DNA from: Massilia atriviolacea
GTDB taxonomy: Bacteria > Pseudomonadota > Gammaproteobacteria > Burkholderiales > Burkholderiaceae_D
Direction of reading: 5' to 3'
Length of the DNA stretch: 64,000 nucleotides
Assembly (NCBI RefSeq): GCF_003953935.1
Contig: NZ_RXLQ01000007.1
Span: 62,001-126,000, forward strand
In this document: positions 8,488 through 16,084 of the stretch, piece by piece
Layout of the letters: each line of letters opens with the position of its first letter
Position numbering within the stretch: the stretch's first letter is position 1
Position numbers and translations under genes: made by a program
The notes under the pieces: generated by a model
What the model saw: only the letters and a program-made list of their open reading frames with translations
Told to the model about the DNA's origin: nothing
Databases searched by the model: none

Positions 8488-8689
8488 GCGGCCGGCCTTG
8501 TGGATGTTGTGGACTGCAGGCAGCATACCGCATTTTTTAAAGCACAGATTGCGCGGCCACGACAGCGCCACGCGCGCACGATGCGATCTGCGTCAAGTCC
8601 TTGCGCGCTGCGGGGAACGAGAGCGACAGCGCTTTGTCATACCGGATGCATGGCCGTGCCGCGCGAGGGCGCTACGGATGCTCGCATGA

Positions 8690-9700
8690 ATGATTCCCAT
8701 GACTTCCTCCTGGCTACACCGGCATGACAAGGCCACCGTGGTGATTTTCCGCGCGCTTCAGCTTGGCGATATGCTGTGCGCGGTGCCGGCCCTGCGTGCC
8801 CTGCGCGCGGCCATGCCGCGCGCGCGCATCAGCCTGGTGGGACTGCCTTGGGCGGAGCAGTTCGCCTGCCGCTTCAGGCGCTATATCGACGAGTTCATTG
8901 CCTTTCCCGGGCACGCAGCGTTTCCCGAACAGCCCGTCAGGCTCGCGCAGTTGCATGACTTTTACGCGGGCATGCGCGCGCGCCGCTTCGACCTGGCGCT
9001 GCAGATGCATGGCAACGGACAGTACAGCAACGCCGTGGTGCGGGCGTTCGGGGCGCGGGCGATGGGCGGATTCGGGGCCGTTGCGGGCGGCACGGATGAG
9101 TGCCTGATTCCCTTTCCCGAGACCGGGGCGGAACCGCTGCGCTTGCTGGCGCTGGCCACCGGACTCGGTGCGCCGGCCTGCGGTCCGCAGCTCGAATTTC
9201 CGATCACCGGGGAAGACGAGCGCGCATTACATGCGAGCGGCGTGCTGCGCACACTGGCGCCGGGAAGCTATGTGTGCATCCATCCCGGGGCGCGCTCGGC
9301 CGACAAGTGCTGGCCGGCGGCGCGCTTCGCGGCGGTGGCGGACCAGCTGGCGATCCGGGCGGGACTGGACATCGTGCTGACCGGATCGCCCGCAGAGGCC
9401 CCGCTGACCGCCGCCGTCGCGCGGCTGATGCGGCGCGCCCCGGTCGATGCGGCAGGTCCCCTGTCGATCGGCGCCATGGCGGCCCTGATGAGCCGCGCGC
9501 GCCTGCTCATTTGCAACGATACGGGCGTGTCGCACATCGCGGCCGCACTCAGGCTGCGCAGCGTGGTTATCTTCAGCAAGGCGGACATGCGGCGCTGGGC
9601 GCCCCTCGATCAGCAATTGCACCGCTGCCTGTGGGATCCGTTCGGCGAACGGGAGAATACCGTGGTCGATCAGGCGAGGGCCTTGCTGATGCTGCGATGA
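8690..9700 (+). CDS. Glycosyltransferase family 9 (heptosyltransferase-like)
   Basis: A 336-residue protein with two Rossmann halves. The N-terminal half has RALQLGDMLCAVPALRAL, the donor-site signature of ADP-heptose:LPS heptosyltransferases. The C-terminal half has VCIHPGA, GSPAEAP and CNDTGVSHIAAAL, the conserved nucleotide-sugar loop of GT9. It would add a heptose-type sugar to a lipopolysaccharide core or related glycan. A second ATG at 8699 is possible; neither start has a strong Shine-Dalgarno element. It faces another GT9 gene tail-to-tail, which suggests that the region from 8.7 to 12.4 kb is a surface-glycan locus. Confidence 0.82.
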   Translation: MIPMTSSWLHRHDKATVVIFRALQLGDMLCAVPALRALRAAMPRARISLVGLPWAEQFACRFRRYIDEFIAFPGHAAFPEQPVRLAQLHDFYAGMRARRFDLALQMHGNGQYSNAVVRAFGARAMGGFGAVAGGTDECLIPFPETGAEPLRLLALATGLGAPACGPQLEFPITGEDERALHASGVLRTLAPGSYVCIHPGARSADKCWPAARFAAVADQLAIRAGLDIVLTGSPAEAPLTAAVARLMRRAPVDAAGPLSIGAMAALMSRARLLICNDTGVSHIAAALRLRSVVIFSKADMRRWAPLDQQLHRCLWDPFGERENTVVDQARALLMLR

Positions 9701-9787
9701 GCACGAGGCCGCGAGGACAGCCTGCAATCGCAGTGCCGCATCGTCGGGGCGGGGAGGTTTCTGCCGCCGCTTCCAATCGACAATCAT

Positions 9788-9819
9788 CAACATTCAATCA
9801 ACATTCAAGCAACATTCAA
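9788..9819. repeat. Three 11-bp direct repeats (caacattcaa)
   Basis: The decamer caacattcaa occurs at 9788, 9799 and 9810, exactly 11 bases apart, in the 200-base gap between two convergent GT9 genes. The phasing is about one helical turn. No neighbouring gene starts here, so a role as a protein-binding array is only speculative. Confidence 0.6.
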
Positions 9820-9900
9820 AGCGACCATCACCTTTCTGCGGCATGCATGCGGCGGTATCTTCTTGCGACATACCGCCTTGCAATGTGCTGTCCCCGGCCT

Positions 9901-10995
9901 TCAGACTGCCAGCGCCATGCTGCGGCTGTCACGCAGCAAGCCCAGCGCCAGCGCATTCACCTCCTCCTGCGTGACGCCGTCGACAAAGCTGGCGTCGTGC
10001 GCGCAGCGCGTCTTGATGTTCTCTTCCCCGCAGACCCGACAATGCACGCGCAGCGCCACCGCCGCCCGGTGGCCCTCCTGCCTCAGCGGGCCGGATTCGA
10101 CCAGGTTGGTCAGCCAGTAGATGCCGACGGCGGGCGTACCGATCGCCAAGGCGAGGTGCAAGGGACCGGTATCGTTCGATACCACCAGCGCGCTGCGCGC
10201 CAAGATCCCGCACAACGCACCGAGCGAGGTCTTGCCGCTCAGATCGATTGCCGGATGGCGCATCGCCCCGATGAGCTCGCGCACCAGCGGTGCTTCTTGC
10301 GCGCTGCCGTTGACCGCCACCAGCGCCCCTTCCGCTGCCAGCAGATCGCCGAGCGCCGCGAAGCGCGCCACCGGCCAGCGCCGGCGCGGGTCGGTGGCGC
10401 CCGGCTGCAACAGGACCAGCGGCCGCTCGCTCCCCGGCTGCAATACACGCGCCGCCTGCGCCAGGTCGTCTGCGGTGACGTGCAACTCGCGCCGCATCGG
10501 CCATGCCGCCGCGCCGGCCAGGGCCGCCACTTCCAGCAGTTGCAAACGCCGGTTGACCAGGCCTTCGTGGCGGACGTTGCGGTCGAGCGGCTCGGCGTCG
10601 GCGGCGCACATGCCGACCGCCAGGCGCGCGCCAAGACGGCGCACGAACGGGTTGGCGTGGCGCCCGCCACCGAACAGTTGCACGGCAAGATCGATCCTGC
10701 GCGCGCGCAGCCTGTCGACAAAGGCGTCGGCGGCGCGGGCGGCGTCCCCGTCCCGCCCGCCCGCACCGATGCCGGGATACGGCGGCATGAGCGCCACCTC
10801 GTCGACCGGCCCCGGCCGCCCTGCGAGGAAAGCCGCATGCCACGGCAGGCCGATGTAGGTCAACTGCGCTGCCGGATAGCACTGCTTCAGCGCATGCAAG
10901 GCCGGCAGGCAAAACACAAAGTCGCCCAGCGCATTGGGCCTCAGCACGGCAATCCGGCGCACGTCGGCCAGCGGCGCGCGCTCGGCGCCGATCAC
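9901..10995 (-). CDS. Glycosyltransferase family 9 (heptosyltransferase-like)
   Basis: A 364-residue GT9 protein. RRIAVLRPNALGDFVFCLPALHAL near the N-terminus, LQPGATDPRRRWP in the middle and VVSNDTGPLHLALAIGTPAVGIY near the C-terminus are the family motifs. A cysteine cluster (HCRVCGEENIKTRCAHD) near the end is unusual and could bind a metal. The start is the GTG at 10995, which overlaps the stop of the preceding GT2 gene in a GTGA arrangement; the open frame extends further upstream but only as a shadow of that gene. It is the third gene of a translationally coupled minus-strand operon (DUF4254, GT2, GT9). Confidence 0.83.
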   Translation of the reverse strand: MIGAERAPLADVRRIAVLRPNALGDFVFCLPALHALKQCYPAAQLTYIGLPWHAAFLAGRPGPVDEVALMPPYPGIGAGGRDGDAARAADAFVDRLRARRIDLAVQLFGGGRHANPFVRRLGARLAVGMCAADAEPLDRNVRHEGLVNRRLQLLEVAALAGAAAWPMRRELHVTADDLAQAARVLQPGSERPLVLLQPGATDPRRRWPVARFAALGDLLAAEGALVAVNGSAQEAPLVRELIGAMRHPAIDLSGKTSLGALCGILARSALVVSNDTGPLHLALAIGTPAVGIYWLTNLVESGPLRQEGHRAAVALRVHCRVCGEENIKTRCAHDASFVDGVTQEEVNALALGLLRDSRSMALAV

Positions 10996-11798
10996 AGCAG
11001 CACCCTGGGCGCGTCGACCGTGCGCGAGACGACCGTGGTCGGCAATTCCATGTGATACGCGCCCGAGGGAATGATGCCGCAGCCGCCCCAGCGCGCCATC
11101 ACGCGCAGTTGCGCCAGCACGTCCTCGCCGCAGTGTTCCGGCGGCAGCGCGTCCCAGAAATCGAAACCGCCCGCCGCGCGCAGTTTGGCCGTGTCGAACA
11201 ACACGCAACCGCCGATCCAGGCAATCCGGTAAGCGCGCGTGGCATCGGGCCCGATGCCCAGCCGCCGCTGCAGGTGGAACAGGTTGGCCGCGCTGTGCAG
11301 GTGGTGCCGCTCCCAGGCGCTGCCGCCCGGCGCAATCGTTTCCGGCTCAACCTGCCCTTCCCAGAATTCGATGGCTTGCTGATGCGGACGGACGTCGTGC
11401 GCGTGACTGAGCCCGTGCAGGGCGCTGCCGACAAAACCGCAGCGCTGCTGCAGCATGGTGCGCGCCATGCGTTCGACCAGGTCGCTTTCGATGATGACGT
11501 CGTCGTCGAGGAACAGGCAGTACGGCGCGGCGGCCTGCGCCAGCAGAAAGGCGCGCTGCTCGGCCATGCCGCGCCGCGGCAGGTGGCGCAGCATGGCCAC
11601 GGGCAAGCCGCGCGCCGCCAGGTAGCGCAGCACGGCGCCCACCTCGGCGCTGGCGGCGGCGCCGCCGCCATCGGACTGGTCGGACACCACGATGCGCAAG
11701 TCGCGCCGCGTCTGCGATGCCAGCGCCGTCAGCGTCACCGCCAGCGCCGGCGCGCGATTGCAGGTCGGTATCAGCACGTCGATGACGGCCTCGCTCAC
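10992..11798 (-). CDS. Glycosyltransferase family 2
   Basis: A 268-residue GT-A fold enzyme. IDVLIPTCNRAPALAVTL at the N-terminus is the nucleotide-binding start, RIVVSDQSDGG follows, and CLFLDDDVII around residues 93-102 is the DXD metal/nucleotide-sugar site. GGFDFWDALPPEHCGEDV near residue 215 holds the ED of the acceptor motif typical of GT2. The start is GTG at 11798, overlapping the DUF4254 stop by four bases (GTGA), which implies translational coupling. The likely job is transfer of a sugar to a surface glycan; donor and acceptor are unknown. Confidence 0.83.
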   Translation of the reverse strand: MSEAVIDVLIPTCNRAPALAVTLTALASQTRRDLRIVVSDQSDGGGAAASAEVGAVLRYLAARGLPVAMLRHLPRRGMAEQRAFLLAQAAAPYCLFLDDDVIIESDLVERMARTMLQQRCGFVGSALHGLSHAHDVRPHQQAIEFWEGQVEPETIAPGGSAWERHHLHSAANLFHLQRRLGIGPDATRAYRIAWIGGCVLFDTAKLRAAGGFDFWDALPPEHCGEDVLAQLRVMARWGGCGIIPSGAYHMELPTTVVSRTVDAPRVLL

Positions 11799-12412
11799 GA
11801 TGCGGCCCCGCCGCGTTCGTGCGCCGGCGCCGCTCCGTACAGCCAGGGATTGAGCGCGGGGTCGTTATACATCTTGAACTGGCGGTAGACCTTGAAATAC
11901 GCGCGCCCGCTGGCGGCCTCGGCCAACAGGCGGTCCAGGCAGCACGCCAGGTCGTGCCGCTGTGCCAGCAACCGCTCCAGCTTGGCCGCGCAGGCCGCCA
12001 CATGCGCGGCGCCAGCCTCCACGCGCCGGCTCTGGGCGCGCATGTGGAAGATTTTGAGCGCCAGGATGGACAGGCGGTCGACCATGGCCCCTGGCGTCTC
12101 GCTGCTCAGGCGCGCGCCGGCTTGCGCCACGATGCCGTCCAGCTGCGCGAGCAGGGCTTCGTCGAGCGCTTCGACCGCATCGTTGCGCAGCTGGTTGTGG
12201 CGGTCGATCAGGCGCTTGCTGGCGGCGATGGCGGCACTGCCGGCATCGGTGCGGCGCGCGCGGTCTTCTTCATCCCACAGCAGGCGGTTGTGCCGGTGAT
12301 TGGCTTCCACCCAGTGCCAGACGGGACTGCCCGCCGGCGCCGGCCAGGCGTCGTCGCCAAGCCTGGCGTCGTGCCACCGCAACAACGATACCGCGTCGAC
12401 ATCCTTGAGCAT
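11795..12412 (-). CDS. DUF4254 domain protein
   Basis: A 205-residue, mainly helical protein. The segments WHWVEANHRHNRLLWDEEDRARR and RLIDRHNQLRNDAVEALDE, then PGAMVDRLSILALKIFHMRAQ, match the DUF4254 family, which I recall being encoded repeatedly beside glycosyltransferases. Several conserved His/Asn/Asp residues may form an active or binding site, but no reaction is established. It is the first gene of the GT2-GT9 operon, so a role in the same glycan pathway is a reasonable inference. ATG at 12412. Confidence 0.78.
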   Translation of the reverse strand: MLKDVDAVSLLRWHDARLGDDAWPAPAGSPVWHWVEANHRHNRLLWDEEDRARRTDAGSAAIAASKRLIDRHNQLRNDAVEALDEALLAQLDGIVAQAGARLSSETPGAMVDRLSILALKIFHMRAQSRRVEAGAAHVAACAAKLERLLAQRHDLACCLDRLLAEAASGRAYFKVYRQFKMYNDPALNPWLYGAAPAHERGGAAS

Positions 12413-12511
12413 CGCAATCCTCCCTGGGCAAATCCGGATGCCGGCGCAACCGGATACAGCTTGGAGTGCCGCCGCGCGCGCAAAGTTCCCGCGCCGGTGC
12501 GATCGATGCCG

Positions 12512-13735
12512 TCAGCCCTGCGCCGCCTGCGCCACCGCATGGCGCGACAGCGACCGTTCCAGTTCGGCCATGCCGGCCGGCAGGTCGAGACTGGCGCCGC
12601 CGGCCTGCATGCTCGAACCGAAGGCGTGCAAGGTGCGGAACAGGTTGTGCGCGCGGCTCTGCTCGCCCATCTGGCCGATGCGCAGGATGTTCAGGCCGAA
12701 GGCGCCGGAAATTTCCACCTTGTGCACGCGCGACATATGGGCCCGCACCACGTCGGACGAGACATGCGCGGGCGTGACGATGCCGATCACCGAATTGAGC
12801 CGGTGCTGCTTGGGCACCAGCAAGTCCAGCCCGAGCGCTTCGATGCCGGCCTGCAGCGCTTCCGAGCATTGCTGGTGGCGTGCGAAACGACGCGGCAGGG
12901 TCTCGGCGCACACCAGGCGCAGCGCTTCGTGCAGGGCCAGGATGCCGGACACGGGCGCGGTGTAGTGATACGACTTCTGGTTCCAGAACTGGTCGGCCAG
13001 TTGCGCATCGAGGCACCAGTGAAACGGCTGGTGGCTGCGGGTGGCGATCTTGGTGGCCCAGGCATGTTCCGAGAACGCCAGCAGCGACACGCCCGGAATC
13101 GAGGACAGCCCTTTCTGCCCGCCGGTAATGACGGCGTCGACTTTCCAGGCATCCATCTCGAGCGCCATGGTGCTGAGCGTGCAGACGGCGTCGACGATCA
13201 CCAGGCAGCCGTGCTCGTGCGCCATACGCGCGATGCTGCCCAGGCTGTGGTTGCAGACCGTGTTCGAAGTCTCGCCCTGCACCAGGGTAATGGCCGCATA
13301 GCCGCCCCTGGCCAGTTCGCGCTGCACCAGCGCGACGCTGGCGCCTTCGTTGTTGGCGATGTGCAGCAAGGTCGGCTCGCCGCGCACGCGGCTGACCATC
13401 TCCGCCATGCGCTTGCTGAAGTAGCCGTTGCAGATGCACAGCACCTTGTCGCCCGGATGCACCAGGTTGGCGATCGCCATTTCCATCGCCGCCGAGCCCG
13501 GGCCGCCGACGCCCATCACGTGCGAGGAGCGGGTCTGGAACACATAGCGCCCCATTTCCTTCACCTGCGCGATGACCTGGTTCATGGTGTCGCCCAGGTG
13601 GTTGATGACGATCGAGTTGGCGGCCGCCACCGCGGGCGGAATCGGCACAGGGCCCGCGCCCATCATCAACAGGGGTTCATCCGGCAGGATGTGTTCGAGC
13701 GGAACGATGTCGGGAACGTGGATTGCCTCAAGCAT
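12512..13735 (-). CDS. Class V aminotransferase (alanine-glyoxylate / pyridoxamine-pyruvate type)
   Basis: A 407-residue PLP enzyme of fold type I. GPVPIPPAVAAAN near the N-terminus, GGPGSAAMEMAIANLV (about 77-92), LVIVDAVCTLSTM (about 178-190) and ITGGQKGLSSIPG with the PLP-binding lysine at about residue 208 identify class V. The overall pattern is closest to alanine-glyoxylate, serine-pyruvate or pyridoxamine-pyruvate transaminases; the substrate cannot be fixed. The ATG at 13735 is eight bases after AAGGAGT, an excellent ribosome-binding site. It ends 99 bases before the DUF4254 gene on the same strand; a shared transcript is possible but not shown. Confidence 0.82.
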   Translation of the reverse strand: MLEAIHVPDIVPLEHILPDEPLLMMGAGPVPIPPAVAAANSIVINHLGDTMNQVIAQVKEMGRYVFQTRSSHVMGVGGPGSAAMEMAIANLVHPGDKVLCICNGYFSKRMAEMVSRVRGEPTLLHIANNEGASVALVQRELARGGYAAITLVQGETSNTVCNHSLGSIARMAHEHGCLVIVDAVCTLSTMALEMDAWKVDAVITGGQKGLSSIPGVSLLAFSEHAWATKIATRSHQPFHWCLDAQLADQFWNQKSYHYTAPVSGILALHEALRLVCAETLPRRFARHQQCSEALQAGIEALGLDLLVPKQHRLNSVIGIVTPAHVSSDVVRAHMSRVHKVEISGAFGLNILRIGQMGEQSRAHNLFRTLHAFGSSMQAGGASLDLPAGMAELERSLSRHAVAQAAQG

Positions 13736-14030
13736 GCATGGACTCCTTCAAATGGGGGTGAGCGATCGTCCATCATAGCTTGCAATCGATTAACAAGTTT
13801 CCGCCGAGGATTTTTGCCGCCGCCAGCAGCAGGCGCGCCGTCCGATTTATGCAATGCGGATCATTTTTTCTTCCTCCGCATGATTTAGATCAATAGTTCG
13901 CCGAATATGCGTCAATACAACCATTTAAAGCGGGTTTTGGCATAGCGCTGGCGTGCGCTTGATTATGGCGCCGCGTATTTAATCGGAATCGGCACAATAA
14001 ACAGGCACAGCATTATGACGGGGGGATGAC

Positions 14031-14054
14031 AATTATGGTCTTTTTACCATAATT
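14031..14054. promoter_or_regulatory. AT-rich inverted repeat, possible operator
   Basis: Arms aattatggt (14031-14039) and accataatt (14046-14054) are perfect complements around cttttt. The composition and the intergenic position between divergent genes fit a regulator-binding palindrome better than a terminator, because the stem is AT-rich and no gene ends nearby. Confidence 0.35.
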
Positions 14055-14347
14055 ATTAATGTTCAATTAATTCATCGCGAATGGGTGGCAGCCCTTGTCT
14101 CAGCCATTCCGCGCGGTGCTCAAATTTTCAACATCGCAATTGGCGCAACTACAACAGCGGGAAATAGAAGCGAAAACCAAATTCCTTTCCTTTCAATGAC
14201 TTATCGCATTTTCTTATGCGACATAAATTGCCATTGCTAATATCTGCCGAATACTGATTGACACTCCGATGCCAAATCGTTTTTAATCCCCCCGCGAAAT
14301 AACAATATTTCGCCAAAATGCCGGACCCGGCATTAACTACGCGTTCC

Positions 14348-14370
14348 CGGCGGGCGCAAAACGCCCGCCG
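14348..14370. terminator. GC-rich hairpin upstream of the monooxygenase gene
   Basis: A perfect 9-bp stem (cggcgggcg / cgcccgccg) with loop caaaa, followed on the plus strand by ctttcatt. The T-run is weak. No gene on the plus strand ends just before it, so it may instead be an attenuator-like structure in the leader of the monooxygenase mRNA. Confidence 0.35.
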
Positions 14371-14481
14371 CTTTCATTGATCCGTCCTGCGAGTGATGAA
14401 TACGATGTCCCTGATCCGATCTGTCGATGCGATGTCCCGATCCTGGCAATTGGCGTTTCCCGCGCATGCGGAGATGGCCCG

Positions 14482-15834
14482 ATGAGCGCCGCCCTGCCCA
14501 CCTTTGCCGACCTGGCCGCGCGCGTGGCCGGCGGTGTCATGAGCCGCCCGCGCATCGCCATCATCGGCGCCGGCAGCAGCGGCATGGCGGCCGCCGCCGA
14601 GATGCTGCAGCGCGGCCTCGACCCGGTCCTGTTCGAGGCCCGCTCCGAGCCGGGCGGCCTGTGGGGCAAGGACCCGCTCTCGGCGGTGTATCCGGACCTG
14701 GTCCAGTCCGCCGCCGCGCAATTGCCGCTGTCGCATCCGGGCAGCGCCAGCTGGGCCGCCTACACCGAACAATGCCTCGACACCATCAAGCGCCAGGGCC
14801 TGGCCTCGCGCATCTTCACCTCGACCAAGGTGCTGTGCGTGACGCCCTCGCTGCACGCCGGCGGGGCCGAGCTGCTGATCGCCAGCGCCGACCAGGCGGC
14901 CGCGCCCCTGCTGCGCCACTTCGAACACGTGGTTTATGCGGGCGGGCTGTACCACACGCCGCGCATGCCGGAGCTCGCCGGCGCGGCCAGCTTCGGCGGG
15001 CGCATCGTCCATTCGTCCGATGTGCGCGACCTGAGCCGCTTTGTCGGCCAGAAAGTGCTCATCATCGGCCTCGGCAATACCGCCATGGAATGCGCGGCCA
15101 AGCTGTTTCCGGTGGCGCAGCAACTGGTGCTGTCCGGCCGCAGTCCCACCTGGCTGGTGCCGCGCCTGATTTACGGCAGCCCGATCGACGTCGCCACGCG
15201 CGCGCTGAAAGACAGCTTCCGCCACAGCTACCAGGCGCGCCTGTGGGACGCCTGCCGCGAGCACGGCGCGGTCGGCCATGCGGTCGATCCGTCCAGCCAC
15301 GAGATCGATATCGGGCGCCAGCGCATCACGGTCAGCGACAGCATGCTGGGACCGGTGCGCAGCGGCATGGTGCCGCTGCGTCCGGCCGTGCTGGACGTCG
15401 GCCAGCACAGCGTCCATTTCGCCGACGGCAGCAGTTGCGAGGCCGACGTGATCGTCTGCTGCACCGGCTACCGCAGCCAGGGCATCCTGGCCGAAGGCAG
15501 CGAAGAGCCGCAGCAACTGGTCGGCAACGTGCTGCATGCGCGCTATCCCGGCCTCTGGTTCACCGGCGCGCCGGCGCTGTGGGGCAGCCCGGCCCCGATC
15601 GCCAAGAAGCAGGGGCGCCTGATCGCCCATGCCATCGCCATGGGCTGGCGGCGCGACGAACTGGCCCAGGCCGTGCGTCCCTACGTCAACTACGACAAGG
15701 CGGCCATCCGCCTGCCCTTCGGCTTCGACGTGGCCGACTTCAACGGCTATGCGCACATGGTGGACCAGGCCAGCGCCGATCCCGGCGGCGCGCATGCGCT
15801 GGTGGCGGGCGACCCGGTCGATTACGCCGGCTAG
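14482..15834 (+). CDS. Flavin-containing monooxygenase-like FAD/NAD(P)-dependent oxidoreductase
   Basis: A 450-residue flavoprotein. IAIIGAGSSGMAAA at about residues 26-38 is the FAD-binding Rossmann motif, EARSEPGGLWGKD follows, and VLIIGLGNTAMECA at about 192-205 is the second (NADPH) dinucleotide site. FGGRIVHSSDV near 171-181 is a degenerate form of the FMO fingerprint FxGxxxHxxxY, lacking its tyrosine. The ATG at 14482 follows GGAGATGG; upstream in-frame ATGs lack a ribosome-binding site. It would hydroxylate or S/N-oxidise an unknown substrate with NADPH and O2. It is not in an obvious operon. Confidence 0.78.
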   Translation: MSAALPTFADLAARVAGGVMSRPRIAIIGAGSSGMAAAAEMLQRGLDPVLFEARSEPGGLWGKDPLSAVYPDLVQSAAAQLPLSHPGSASWAAYTEQCLDTIKRQGLASRIFTSTKVLCVTPSLHAGGAELLIASADQAAAPLLRHFEHVVYAGGLYHTPRMPELAGAASFGGRIVHSSDVRDLSRFVGQKVLIIGLGNTAMECAAKLFPVAQQLVLSGRSPTWLVPRLIYGSPIDVATRALKDSFRHSYQARLWDACREHGAVGHAVDPSSHEIDIGRQRITVSDSMLGPVRSGMVPLRPAVLDVGQHSVHFADGSSCEADVIVCCTGYRSQGILAEGSEEPQQLVGNVLHARYPGLWFTGAPALWGSPAPIAKKQGRLIAHAIAMGWRRDELAQAVRPYVNYDKAAIRLPFGFDVADFNGYAHMVDQASADPGGAHALVAGDPVDYAG

Positions 15835-15853
15835 GCCGCGCGCGCAGCGGGCC

Positions 15854-15901
15854 GAGCATCGGCCCGAGCATCGGTCCGACCATCGGTCCAAGCATCGGTC
15901 C
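15854..15901. repeat. 12-bp tandem repeat, four copies
   Basis: Four consecutive 12-mers of the form gagcatcggtcc, with one or two changes each, follow 20 bases after the monooxygenase stop. The unit is a multiple of three and encodes SIGP/TIGP in another frame, but no gene uses that frame. It is probably a slippage-prone minisatellite. Confidence 0.7.
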
Positions 15902-16084
15902 AAAGGCGCTGCGCGGCGCCGACGTGCGCAGTCCTGGCCGGATGCGCGCATCATTGTGAAATCAAACGATTTTTTGCGGCGAGTGAAGTTACAATTCCGC
16001 CTTGTCAAATGATCGCCAGCACGGTCATGCAAGATGGCCGTGCGCGCGCTTTCATCGGCCGGCCACACTCCCCGGAAAACGCCT

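Larger units (their letters stand above)
13736..14481. other. Long AT-rich intergenic region
   Basis: About 745 bases without a credible gene, clearly lower in GC than its surroundings. It separates divergently transcribed genes (aminotransferase and monooxygenase) and so should hold both promoters. Visible elements are a 9-bp inverted repeat around a T-rich loop (14031-14054) and a GC-rich hairpin (14348-14370). The stretch 14150-14340 contains nothing I can interpret. Confidence 0.6.
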
